NCBI GenBank assembly: GCA_040255525.1
Contig: JBDZVD010000025.1
Location: forward strand, 1 to 64,000
DNA from: Rugosimonospora sp040255525
GTDB taxonomy: Bacteria > Actinomycetota > Actinomycetes > Mycobacteriales > Micromonosporaceae
Direction of reading: 5' to 3'
DNA length: 64,000 bases
Program-made: the position numbers and the translations under genes
Part shown: piece by piece, positions 42,806-51,836 of the stretch
Numbering within the stretch: the stretch's first letter is position 1
How the letters are laid out: each line of letters opens with the position of its first letter
Notes under the pieces: model-generated
Seen by the model: the letters and a program-made list of their open reading frames with translations, nothing else
Database searches by the model: none
What the model was told of the DNA's origin: nothing

Positions 42806-42997
42806 GTGAGATTCCCTCCGGTCAGCCGGCGACGAGCACGTCGGCCGGGGTCGGTGTGCGTGGATCTGCAGCAGTGACGAACGGCGCGGTGCCGGACGGA
42901 CACGACCGCGCGAAATTTCTCGGCGAATTCCGTCCGTCTGGCGCAGCGCTGTTCGTCCGATACTCGTAACGGGTAGCGACCCGTGACAGGAGGACCC

Positions 42998-43342
42998 ATG
43001 CAGTACGCGTTGTTGGCCTACGACCCGCCGGAGCAAGCGGACCGGTCAACCCGCCCGATCCCGGACGCCCTCGCCGCCCTGCTCGACCGGCCGCACGTGG
43101 CCGGCTGGGCCCGGCTGCACGCCGAGGGGTCGGCAACGACCCTGCGCAACGGTGAGAGCGGGGTGCTGCTCACGGACGGTCCCTTCGTCGACAGCAAGGA
43201 GTACCTTGCCGGCGTGATCCTGATCGAGGCCGACGACCTCGACGCGGCGCTGGCTATCGCCGAGGAACTGCTCCAGGAGGCCAGAGCCGGCACAGCCATC
43301 GAGGTGCGGCCGATTCTCGCCGGGCGCCTCCGTGGCGCTTGA
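42998..43342 (+). CDS. YCII/DGPF-domain protein
   Basis: A 114-aa protein of the YCII-related (DGPF) family, carrying the name-giving LLTDGPFVDSKEYLAGVILIEA motif at about residues 53-74. These proteins are conserved partners of ECF42 sigma factors, although their biochemistry is unknown. AGGAGG is 4-6 nt upstream of the ATG. The gene overlaps the sigma factor gene by 11 bp, so both are translated from one mRNA. Confidence 0.9.
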   Translation: MQYALLAYDPPEQADRSTRPIPDALAALLDRPHVAGWARLHAEGSATTLRNGESGVLLTDGPFVDSKEYLAGVILIEADDLDAALAIAEELLQEARAGTAIEVRPILAGRLRGA

Positions 43343-44552
43343 CGCCGTCTTCCGCGACCAGTGGGGTCGCGTGCTGGCCACCCTGGTCGGGATCCTCGGT
43401 GACATCGAACTGGCCGAGGACGCGGCCGCCGAAGCGTTCGCCGTCGCCGCCGAACGCTGGCCACGCGACGGCGAACCGGGCAATCCCACCGGGTGGCTTG
43501 TCACGACCGCACGTAACCGTGCCATCGACCAGCTGCGCCGCCAGCGGGTCCTGGCCGCCAAGACAAGCCTGCTCGCCCGCGACATTGAGGCCGGGCCGGC
43601 GCCACCGGAGGCAATCATGGATGACACGGCCACGATTCCGGACGAGCGGCTGGAGCTGATCTTCACCTGCTGCCACCCGGCTCTCGCCCTCGGTGTCCAG
43701 GTGGCGCTGACCCTGCGCACCCTCGGCGGCCTGTCCACCGAAGAGATCGCGCTGGCGTTCCTCGTTCCGTTCGACACCATGAGCAAGCGACTGACCAGGG
43801 CGAAGCACAAGATCCGTGACGCGGCGATCCCGTTCGCCGTGCCGCCCGACCACCAGTTGCCCGATCGGCTGGCGGCCGTGCTCGCCGTGGTCTACCTGAT
43901 CTTCAATCAGGGCTGGGGTGGCGGCCGCGTCGACCTCGCCACGGAGGCGATCCACCTCGGCCGGGCGCTCGCCGACCTGATGCCGGACGAGCCCGACGTA
44001 CTCGCGCTGATGGCGCTGATGCTGCTGCACGACGCGCGCAAAGCCGCCCGCCTGCGCGACGGGCAGGTCGTCCCCCTCGACGACCAGGACCGTTCACTGT
44101 GGGACACGCGGCAGATCGGCGAGGGCCGTGCGCTGCTGCGGCGGGCGATGGCACGGCGGCGTACCGGCCCCTACCTGATCCAGGCGGCGATCGCGGACCT
44201 GCACCTGTACCGGCCCCGCGACTGGCGGCAGATCGCCCTGCTGTACCAGACGCTCGCCCGGCAGACCGGCTCCCCGATCGTCGAGCTGAACCGGGCCGTC
44301 GCCGTGGCGCAGATCGACGGCCCCGACGCCGGCCTGGCCATCCTGGACCGCCTCGATCTCGACCACTACCGGTACTTCCACTCCACCCGGGCCGAACTCC
44401 TGCGCCGTGCCGGCCGCGACGCCGAGGCCCGTGAGGCTTACCGCCGGGCGCTGGACCTCGCCCAGACGGAGCCCGAACAGCGCTTCCTCGCCAGCCGGCT
44501 GGCCGAGACGAGCGACATCACGGGGACAGCGCAGGGCCGCGCCGGCACCTGA
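43332..44552 (+). CDS. ECF42-type RNA polymerase sigma factor with C-terminal extension
   Basis: A 406-aa sigma factor. Region 2 spans about residues 5-70 (GDIELAEDAAAEAFAVAAER, then WLVTTARNRAIDQLRR). Region 4 is at about 105-160 (DERLELIFTCCHPAL, LGGLSTEEIALAFLVPFDTMSKRLTRAKHKI). The remaining ~240 residues form a helical TPR-like DUF6596 extension (VYLIFNQGWGGG; LNRAVAVAQIDGPDAGL; FHSTRAELLRRAG). The extension defines ECF42, where it takes the place of an anti-sigma factor. Start GTG lies inside the DGPF gene. Target promoters are unknown; the DGPF gene itself is a usual target. Confidence 0.92.
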   Translation: MALDAVFRDQWGRVLATLVGILGDIELAEDAAAEAFAVAAERWPRDGEPGNPTGWLVTTARNRAIDQLRRQRVLAAKTSLLARDIEAGPAPPEAIMDDTATIPDERLELIFTCCHPALALGVQVALTLRTLGGLSTEEIALAFLVPFDTMSKRLTRAKHKIRDAAIPFAVPPDHQLPDRLAAVLAVVYLIFNQGWGGGRVDLATEAIHLGRALADLMPDEPDVLALMALMLLHDARKAARLRDGQVVPLDDQDRSLWDTRQIGEGRALLRRAMARRRTGPYLIQAAIADLHLYRPRDWRQIALLYQTLARQTGSPIVELNRAVAVAQIDGPDAGLAILDRLDLDHYRYFHSTRAELLRRAGRDAEAREAYRRALDLAQTEPEQRFLASRLAETSDITGTAQGRAGT

Positions 44553-44586
44553 GGCGCTCCACCGGGCATGGCGCCTCGCCGCCGGT

Positions 44587-45309
44587 TCATCCCGACCGCT
44601 CGCTCATCTTGGCCCATTTCTCGGTCATCGTGGCAATGTGAGCGGCCACCGCGTCCGGGTCGACGAGCTGGTGCAGATGCCCGCCGGGCACCTCATCGAC
44701 GTCCCAGCCCCGGTCCCGCGCGTCCTGCGCCATGCCGTCGTACGGCGGTCCGAACAGCAGGTACCCGCAGGGCCGGCGGTCCCAGCCCGCCGGCACCGGG
44801 ACCCGCTGCTCGTAGTAGCTCAACGGAAGCCGGGGTTGTTCGGCCGAGACAGCCGATCTGGTCTGCGGATCAGGAAACAGCGGCGCGATGTCGTCCTCGT
44901 CCCACCACGCCGTCCACCGCGGCAACCGTCCGTCGGTCACCCGGGTACGGAGGTCGTCCAGCCGCTCGGGCGACGCGGTGGGCGAGGGCCCGGTACGCGA
45001 GGGAAGTCGCGCGTCGGCGAACAGGCAGCCGGCGACCGGTCGCCGGGCCGCCTGTACGACAACGGGAACGAACACGCCGGAGTTGCTGTGCGCGACCAGC
45101 ACGACCGGCTGACGCCGGGGCAACCGCGCGAGTGCGTCGTTGACCGTGCCGGCGACCCGTGGCCAGAACGGCGGATCGTCCACCTCGGTCACGCCGACCA
45201 GCGGCGGCACCGCCGTCACCGCACCCGAAGCGGCCAGCCTCGCCGCCACTGGAGCCCAGGTCAGCGGACCCAACAGCAGACTGTGCAGGAATACGAACGC
45301 CGGGCGCAT
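44587..45309 (-). CDS. Alpha/beta hydrolase
   Basis: A 240-aa hydrolase. The N-terminus RPAFVFLHSLLLGPLTW carries the oxyanion HS motif, the nucleophile elbow is VLVAHSNSGVFVP (S-x-S-G; first or central Ser in HSNSG), and GGHLHQLVDPDAVAAHI near the end supplies the catalytic His. Closest types are RsbQ/esterase-like proteins of actinomycetes. An ATG at 45348 would add 13 residues; the inner start at 45309 matches the fold start. The substrate is unknown. Convergent with the ECF42 gene. Confidence 0.8.
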   Translation of the reverse strand: MRPAFVFLHSLLLGPLTWAPVAARLAASGAVTAVPPLVGVTEVDDPPFWPRVAGTVNDALARLPRRQPVVLVAHSNSGVFVPVVVQAARRPVAGCLFADARLPSRTGPSPTASPERLDDLRTRVTDGRLPRWTAWWDEDDIAPLFPDPQTRSAVSAEQPRLPLSYYEQRVPVPAGWDRRPCGYLLFGPPYDGMAQDARDRGWDVDEVPGGHLHQLVDPDAVAAHIATMTEKWAKMSERSG

Positions 45310-45384
45310 CCAGCCATCATTCCCGACGCCGGCAGCGGCCCCCGCCATCCGCCGGGCGTCCGTAGGCTACGGTCGTGGCCGCCG

Positions 45385-46275
45385 TCACAGCGTGATGGGG
45401 CCGAGGTCGGCGGCGGTCCGGGCCAGTGCGCGGATGGCCGGGCTGTCGGCGGTGGAGCGCCAGGCCAGGGCCCAGTGCAGGTCGGGAGCGTCGGGCATGG
45501 GCAGGAACACGATACCGGGAGGGCTGTGGTAGCGGGCGGCGATCTCGCCCAGCGGGTGGACGCACCGCCCGCTGCCGACCAGGGAAAGGACCTCGTGGAA
45601 CGTGCGGGCGGCGGGGCCGCGCGGGACGCGGCGGCCACTCGGGGTACGGGTGGGCACCATGGACGCGACCCAGTATTCCGGGGCGTCGGGTCCGAGGTCG
45701 ACGACGCGGTAGTCGGCGAGGTCCTCCAGGGACGCGGTGCCCCGCTCGGCGAGCGGGTGGTCGGCCGACACCGCCAGCACCCGGCCTCCGATGTACACGG
45801 TGGGGCCGACCGTGAGGTCCGGCTCGGCGACCGGAAGCCACAGCACGTTCACGTCATTGTCTCCGGCGCGCAGGGCGCTGAACGGGTCGCTGCCGGTGAT
45901 CTCGTTGAACCGGACGTCGCTGCCGGGGTAGCGGGTGCGGAACGCGTCGATGAGGGGCCGTAGCTCGTGTCCGGCATGGCCGAAGACGCCGAGTCGCAGG
46001 GGTTTCCCGGCGGCCAGGCCGGCCGACTCGGCGCGGGCGAGCGCTTCCTGGAGGAGGTCGAGGGTCTTCTGCAGGTCCTCCCGCAGGCGCCGGCCGACCG
46101 GGGTCAGCTGCACCCGCCGGCTGGTGCGATCGAACAAGGCGACGCCCAGGCGCCGCTCCTGCCCGCGGATGGCCTGGCTGACGCGGGCCTGGGACACGTG
46201 GAGCCGTTCGGCGGTGCGGCCGAAGTGCAACTCCTCGGCCAGCGTCAGGAAGATCTCGATGTCCCGAATCTCCAC
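45385..46275 (-). CDS. LysR family transcriptional regulator (divergent from yceI-type gene)
   Basis: A 296-aa LTTR with the DNA-binding part VEIRDIEIFLTLAEELHFGR then TAERLHVSQARVSQAIRGQE. The sequence after LHFGRTAERL is typical of the subgroup regulating catabolic or antibiotic-efflux genes. The effector domain begins near residue 90 (LRLGVFGHAGHELRPLID). GTG at 46275 has GGAG eight bases upstream. It is divergent from a YceI-family gene across 265 bp, which is probably a target. Confidence 0.88.
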   Translation of the reverse strand: MEIRDIEIFLTLAEELHFGRTAERLHVSQARVSQAIRGQERRLGVALFDRTSRRVQLTPVGRRLREDLQKTLDLLQEALARAESAGLAAGKPLRLGVFGHAGHELRPLIDAFRTRYPGSDVRFNEITGSDPFSALRAGDNDVNVLWLPVAEPDLTVGPTVYIGGRVLAVSADHPLAERGTASLEDLADYRVVDLGPDAPEYWVASMVPTRTPSGRRVPRGPAARTFHEVLSLVGSGRCVHPLGEIAARYHSPPGIVFLPMPDAPDLHWALAWRSTADSPAIRALARTAADLGPITL

Positions 46276-46540
46276 CGATAACTCCAACGTTATGAATCGC
46301 TGCACGAAGTCTACCTTGTTCCGGCGCGGGCCCGCCCCGATGCTGGACACGTGGCCGCCTGACCGGCGGCACCCGCACGATCAGAACACCGACAAGGCAG
46401 GAAAATCGCTGAGCGCCGCGCAGGCCGTCACCGACCGGGTCGCGATCGACGCGCCGCGCGGCGAGATCACCGACGCGGTCATGACGCGCGACGGCGACCG
46501 CAATCCCTGCCTCTTTCCACGTCCTCCGGGAGCGATCAGC

Positions 46541-47098
46541 ATGACAGGCACGGCCACGTTTGGAGAACTGAGCGGCGACTACACGCTCGACACCGCCCGC
46601 ACCCGGATCGGCTTCGTCGCCCGTCACACGATCGGCCCCAGGGTACGGGGGCGGTTCGCGGAGTTCGAGGGCCGAGGGCACTGGGACGGCGACGACCTGT
46701 CGAAGTCGCACGTTCAGCTGACCATCCAGGCCGCCAGCATCCAGACCCGCAACTCGCAGCGCGACACCATGCTGCGCGGCAAGTTTCTGAACCTGGACGA
46801 CCACCCGACGATCACCTTTACCTCGACCGGAGCGCGGCAGGTCGACGAGAGCACCTTCGCGCTCACCGGAACCCTCACCATCCGCGGCGTGACGAAACCG
46901 GTCACCGTGGCCTTCGAACGCATCGGTGTCGAGCACGACGAGCGGGGCGTCCTCCGGGTTCACTTCCAGGGCGGCACCACGATCAACCGCGCGGACTGGG
47001 GCGTGAACTGGAACGCCGCGACCGGGGCGTCGATCAGCAAGAAGGTGGCGCTGGAGTTCGAGGTCGCCGCGGTCCGGAACGCACCCGCGAGGCCCTGA
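46541..47098 (+). CDS. YceI family lipid-binding protein
   Basis: A 185-aa beta-barrel protein of the YceI/polyisoprenoid-binding family. Family features in order are LSGDYTLDTARTRIGFVARH, VRGRFAEFEGRGHWDGDD, ASIQTRNSQRDTMLRGKFLN (R-N-x-x-R-D-x-x-L/M) and YPTI-like HPTITFTSTGA; the ending ISKKVALEFEVAAVR is usual. No signal peptide, as is common for actinobacterial members. It may bind isoprenoid quinone-like molecules. GGGAG precedes the ATG at 46541. Likely regulated by the divergent LysR protein. Confidence 0.9.
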   Translation: MTGTATFGELSGDYTLDTARTRIGFVARHTIGPRVRGRFAEFEGRGHWDGDDLSKSHVQLTIQAASIQTRNSQRDTMLRGKFLNLDDHPTITFTSTGARQVDESTFALTGTLTIRGVTKPVTVAFERIGVEHDERGVLRVHFQGGTTINRADWGVNWNAATGASISKKVALEFEVAAVRNAPARP

Positions 47099-47138
47099 CG
47101 GGGGCGGCCGAACACAGCGGCGGCCAGGGTGAGGTGCG

Positions 47139-49201
47139 CTACGGAAAGCTGAGCCGCGCGCGCTGGCCGTGGTCGGCGGTCAGGGCGGCCGGGCGCCCGC
47201 GGATCCACAGCCGCTCGACGTGGATGCCGTCCCAGCCGGCGGGCATGGCGACCGTCCGGCGGCACCAGGAGGCGGGGTCGCCGGGCGAGAGGGTGATGCC
47301 GGTCAGGCCGTAGAGGCAGCCGGTCAGGAAGCCACCCACGTTCGCGGTGAACGGCGCGGCACGCGGCCGGTCCGGGTAGGCGGTCGGGCTGTACTCGGTG
47401 ACCATCGAGTACGGGGGCACGATGAATTCGGCGAAGCCCCGCTCGTACAGGTCGAGCGCCCGGTCCCGCTGTCCGAGGCGGGCGGGGTAGACCCCGACCA
47501 GGGCCGAGAGCATCGGCGCGCCGACGTACCCGTCGAGTGCCTCGACGGCCGCGGTGAGGGTGCGCCGCTCGGTGTCCGGGTCGGTGCGGTAGCCGACCGG
47601 GAACAGCCCCGCGGCGGCCTCGGGGACGCCAGCCTGGGGTTCGTCGGCGCGGTACCCGTCGTGGTTGAGGATGGTGCCCGACTGGTCTTGGGGGAGCACG
47701 AGGTTGTCGGCGATGCGGTCCCACGCGGGATCGGGAGTGAAGCCCAGATTCCTGGCGAGGATCGTCGCCTCGCGCAGGGCCACGGCGGCCGCCATGTTCA
47801 CGTATGCGTTGTTGTCGACCGGGGTCTCGGTCTCGGCGATGCCGTGCACGCGGAGGATCTCGTACCCGCGTTCGGTGCTGCACACCCGGCTGACGATCCA
47901 CCGGGCGACCTCGGTGATGATCGGCCACGCGTCGGAGCGGGCGAACGCGTCCTCGGCGGTCGCGTGCACGTAGCGGGCGAACGCCAGAGCCACATCCATG
48001 CTCACGTGGTGCTCGGCGAAGGGTGGCCGCGCAATGACAGGCGTTGCCTCCTGGCCGTTTCCGGGGCTGCTCTCCCACGGGAACTGCGCTCCCGCGTACC
48101 CCTGCGACTTCGCGTTGTGCAGCGCGCTGGGCAGGTGCGAACGCCGGTATCCGAGCAGGGCCCGGGCGGCGTCGGGCTGGGTGAGCAGCAGCGGTGGCAC
48201 GCGAACGTTTCGATGTCCCACATGACGTGGCCGCGGTAGTAGTGGTAGTCCGGCCAGATCGCCATGCCGAACGGTGAGGTGCCGGCGGGGGAGGAGCGGT
48301 GGACAGAGGTGTGCAGGTAGAAGAAGGCCGCGTCGGCGATGGCCTGCCAGCGGGCGGGCGCACCGGCCAGCTGGACGCGGCCTCGCCACAGCTGGTCCCA
48401 CCGCTCGGCGTTGTTCGCCAACAGGCCGTCGAAACCGCGTTCCCGGGCCTCGGCGAGGATCCGCACGGTGTGCAGGTGCGGCGTGTCGTGTACCGCGTTG
48501 GGGATGATGCTGGAGATCTGCCGCAGCCGGTAGGTCCGGTCGCGTTCGGCACGCAGGGCGTAGAGGGTCATCATCAGCCCTCGGGGAGTGTGTACGTACT
48601 CGGGCTGGCAGCCCTCCGCGCCGTCGAGCTCCACCAGGTAGGCCATGCCGCAGGCGGAGGTGCCGGAGGGGCTGCCCCAGCCGAGCACCCCGTCGGCGGG
48701 CCGCAACCGGCCCCGGGCGCCCAAGTGGATCAGGTAGGGTCCGCCGATCCGCCCGGCCGGATCCAGGCCGGCCGACAGTTCCAGGTCGCAGTCTGCGTCG
48801 ACCCGGACGGTCAGTTCCTGCATCGCGATGGCGGGGAAGGCCCGGTTGCAGGTGGTGAGCACGTCGACGTCCGCGCGCACGGTGTGGGCGGTGAAGCTCA
48901 ACTTCGTGTGCAGTTGGCCACGGCTGAAGTCGTACCGCTGTTCGCGCAGGAGCGCTTCGGCCGGCGCGGCGGTCATCGGCGCGCCGTTGATGGCCACCTC
49001 GGCGGCCAGCGGGTACGGGATGGGTAGCTGCGACTCGACCTCGGCGATCGGATCGGGGCCGACGTAGCTGTTGATGACCGCCACACCGCCCTGCGGCGGC
49101 ACGGCGCCCACCCGCAGCCCGATCAGGCCGTTGGCCAGATAGGCCGGCAGGTAGTCGGCGCGCCACTCGGTGATCGGGTCAGGGTTGATCGGGCCGTTCA
49201 T
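47139..49201 (-). pseudogene. Glycoside hydrolase family 65-like protein, frameshifted
   Basis: Two adjoining frames together encode a ~687-aa GH65-type enzyme of the acid-trehalase/PGGHG-like branch. The first frame runs from MNGPINPDPITEWRADYLPA to the conserved YYRGHVMWDIETF motif. The second continues from VPPLLLTQPDAARALLGYR through PVDNNAYVNMAAAV to the C-terminus. Near 48200 the minus strand reads TTCGCG-TGCCACC, and one added G would restore FAVPPLLL. So a single-base deletion, or a sequencing error, separates them. GGAGG precedes the ATG at 49201. If real, the protein is cut right after a substrate-binding motif. Confidence 0.85.
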
Positions 49202-49318
49202 CCTCGCCTCCCAGACGCCAGCGCCGTCCGTCGCGCTCGATCCGGTGTTCGGTAGCGGCCCCGGCTGGGGTGCGGTCTCCACACGGCTTTCCCCGCGCCC
49301 CGATCCATCCCACGATCC

Positions 49319-50281
49319 CTACTGGAAGTGCGGGAGGACCTCCCGCTGGTAAAAGCGGAAGAAGCCCTCCTGATCCGGCCCGACCTGGTCCACGTGGACG
49401 TGGTCGTACCCCGCGTCGAGACAGCGTTGCAGGCCGGCAATGTGCTGCTGCGGGTCCGGGCCGCAGACCACGACCTGCGCCGTGCGTTCCTCGGTGACCA
49501 GTGTCGCGGCGTGCATGAAATCCGACGGCGTGGTCAACTTCTGGCCGAGCTCGCCGGGGAGCCCGACGCTGGGCGCCACCCGGGCGGCCGTGCGGCGCGC
49601 CTCCGCCTCGTCGTTCGCCCAGCAGACGTTGTACTGCACGTACCGCGGTTTGTCGCCACCGCCGGCCGCGGTGAAGTCCCGGACGACGGAGGGATCCGGT
49701 GTGTAGTTGACGAGGCCGTCCCCGAGGCGGCCGGCCAGCGCCGCGGCGCGCGGTCCGGCCCCCGCCATGAGCAGCGGCGGCGGTCGTTCGGGCAGCGAGT
49801 ACAGCCGCGCGTTGTCCACGGTGAAGTGCCGGCCGTGATGGGTGACCTGAGCGCCGGACCACAGCCGCCGGATGACCTCGACCGCTTCGGCCAGCATCTC
49901 GGCCCGCCGCACGTGGCCCGGCCACGGCGCGCCCACCACGTGTTCATTCAGCGCTTCCCCGGTGCCGACGCCGAGCAGGAACCGCCCCGGCATCATCGTG
50001 GCCACGGTCGCCGCCGCCTGCGCCACGATGGCCGGGTGGTACCGCGTGGTGGGACACGTGACCGAGGTACCGACCCGCAGCTCGCTGGTGACCTGCGCGA
50101 TTCCGCCGAGCACGGTCCACGCGAACGGGCTCTGCCCCTGAATGTCGATCCACGGGTGGAAATGGTCGGCGACCATGGCATAGTCGAATCCCGCCTGCTC
50201 GGCGCGCGCGGCGAATCGCACCAGGTCCGCCGCTTCGTGCTCCTCGCTGGACAGCTGGTACCCGACCTCGACCACCGGCAT
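49319..50281 (-). CDS. LLM-class F420-dependent oxidoreductase (FGD-like)
   Basis: A 320-aa luciferase-like TIM-barrel flavin/F420 enzyme of the TIGR03557-like branch related to F420-dependent glucose-6-phosphate dehydrogenase. Conserved parts are VEVGYQLSSEEH, DYAMVADHFHPWIDIQGQSPF with the His/Trp pair near residue 40, RVGTSVTCPTTRYHPAIVAQAAAT, and GRFLLGVGTGEALNEH. F420 is an actinobacterial cofactor. The natural substrate may or may not be glucose-6-phosphate, as related family members differ. It lies upstream of the GH65 gene on the same strand with 117 bp between. Confidence 0.87.
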   Translation of the reverse strand: MPVVEVGYQLSSEEHEAADLVRFAARAEQAGFDYAMVADHFHPWIDIQGQSPFAWTVLGGIAQVTSELRVGTSVTCPTTRYHPAIVAQAAATVATMMPGRFLLGVGTGEALNEHVVGAPWPGHVRRAEMLAEAVEVIRRLWSGAQVTHHGRHFTVDNARLYSLPERPPPLLMAGAGPRAAALAGRLGDGLVNYTPDPSVVRDFTAAGGGDKPRYVQYNVCWANDEAEARRTAARVAPSVGLPGELGQKLTTPSDFMHAATLVTEERTAQVVVCGPDPQQHIAGLQRCLDAGYDHVHVDQVGPDQEGFFRFYQREVLPHFQ

Positions 50282-50471
50282 CTCCTCTGCCTCGCATCAG
50301 GAGCTTCCCCACCGGTTGCGCCCTAAACGGTTGCCGCGTCTGGCACCGGGGTAATTCCACGCTGCCGTGCACCGGTTCGGTGGCCGAGCGTGTGGAGGCG
50401 CCACCGGATCCGTTCCGCGTGGTCGTCGGGCCCCTGCTACCGCCATCCTCCGCCGCAGAAAGCGGCAGGGG

Positions 50472-51086
50472 TCAGTCGGAAGCCCCGTACTGGCGGACCA
50501 CCCGGTCGATCCGGCGGTCCGGCACGATCCACCAGATCGCCGCCCCGACGAAGCAGGCCAGGGCGATCCCGACTCCCACGTGGCCGCTCGGGTCGAACGC
50601 CAATGAGCTGATGATTCCGGTGAGGTAGAACCCCGGCGACAGTTTGCCCTTGCGGTCGCTGCCGACGGCCTGCCGCAGCGGCGAATCCGGCCCCTGCTGC
50701 CGAATGATCACCGCCTGGAGGACGGAGTACGCGACGGCCGCGCAGAGCAGGTCCAGCCCGTAGGTGACCACCGGCGCCCGCGCGAACGTCGACTCGTCCA
50801 TCCAGGCCGTGGTGAACGGGAACAGCGAGAGGAAGAACAGCAGGCCGAGATTCGCCCACAGCACGCCGCCGCTGACCCGTTCGACCAGTTGGAACATGTG
50901 GTGGTGGTTGTTCCAGTAGATCGCCACATAGACGAAGCTGAGCAGGTACGTCAGCAGCCCGACGCCGGTCGTGTGAATGAGGTCGGAGAAGTCGTGTCCG
51001 CGCGGGGCTCGCAACTCCAGCACCATGACCGTGATGCTGATCGCCAGCACGGCGTCACTGAACGCCTCCAGCCGACTGGTCCTCAC
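50472..51086 (-). CDS. TMEM175/DUF1211-type potassium channel family protein
   Basis: A 204-aa membrane protein with six helices and the filter-forming signature R-x-x-x-F-S-D in SRLEAFSDAVLAISITVMVLEL at the N-terminus. The segment FVYVAIYWNNHHHMFQLVERV and the leucine/phenylalanine-rich helix 4 (LWANLGLLFFLSLFPFTTAW) are typical of bacterial TMEM175. Bacterial members form tetrameric potassium-permeable channels of unclear physiological role. The GTG start at 51086 gives the canonical N-terminus; the upstream in-frame extension is proline-rich and not conserved. Confidence 0.9.
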   Translation of the reverse strand: MRTSRLEAFSDAVLAISITVMVLELRAPRGHDFSDLIHTTGVGLLTYLLSFVYVAIYWNNHHHMFQLVERVSGGVLWANLGLLFFLSLFPFTTAWMDESTFARAPVVTYGLDLLCAAVAYSVLQAVIIRQQGPDSPLRQAVGSDRKGKLSPGFYLTGIISSLAFDPSGHVGVGIALACFVGAAIWWIVPDRRIDRVVRQYGASD

Positions 51087-51244
51087 CGTGCCACCGCCGT
51101 TCGCCTCGGGTGATCCCTTTACCCACGCTGGTACGCCCGGCCGGGCTCGGCCGGCGCTGCCGGTCGCCCGCGTCCCCCGGCGGCCACCGGGGGCCGGGAC
51201 GACCACGCCGGCGGGACACACGATCCTCACCGAGCGTGATGAGC

Positions 51245-51451
51245 CTACCGGCCGCGCCCCGGGGCGCCGTCGTCCGGTGCGGCACGCTGGGGCTGCCAGG
51301 TGACAGTCAACTGATCACGGTGGCCGATCACGCGCAGGCGCCTGCCGATGGCGTCCCGCATCAGCAGTAGGTGTTGGCGGTCGTCGGCTTCGGCCAGCGG
51401 GACGAGTTCCTCGCCGGTGGCGCGCAGGGTGCATCGTCCACCGGCACCTCC
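51245..51451 (-). pseudogene. Fragment resembling the DUF2218 C-terminus
   Basis: One frame reads GGRCTLRATGEELVPLAEAD then DDRQHLLLMRDAIGRRLRVI then GHRDQLTVTW, which fits the second half of DUF2218 proteins (G-G-x-C-x-L-R-A ... R-D-E-L-x-V-x-W). The first half, expected to contain an ARYLKQL-like helix, is not present in any frame. Probably the remains of a broken gene; the family identification is from pattern memory. Confidence 0.4.
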
Positions 51452-51836
51452 GCGAATTCGCGGCACCCGTGCGGGGCTGCGCGATCGACGGCCGGGATGC
51501 GCCCGGCGACCCGGACGCCGGCCACCTGGCACAGTGCCATTGCGCTATCGGCGGCACCGTTTCGTGAATGGTCGCCCGCTGCCGGATGGCTCGGCGGCGA
51601 AAAGATGAAAGCGCGGTTGACGCGGCATTCTGAGAAAAGCATTCGACTGCCGGCCCTGTGCGATCGGCTGATTGCGCGGAGTCTTTCCGCCGATTTCTCG
51701 TTCGGGGACTGTCGCCGCTTTCCCGCGACCTCGTAGGCTGCGCCGTGTCGTGCGAGCGTCGCCGAATGGGGGACCGGCGTGCCGCGACTGGTAAGGGCGG
51801 TCCTGGGGGGCGTTGTCAAAAAAATCAGGGGGTATC
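51452..51836. other. AT-richer leader before the alginate-like operon
   Basis: This stretch is less GC-rich than the surroundings, holds poly-A/T patches (GAAAAGATGAAAG, GTCAAAAAAATC) and no convincing gene. It contains a TTGACG at 51618 and a TAGGCT at 51735, either of which could belong to a promoter for the downstream operon, but no clean pair is seen. A strong Shine-Dalgarno (AGGGGG) sits just before the TTG start at 51837. Confidence 0.4.
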
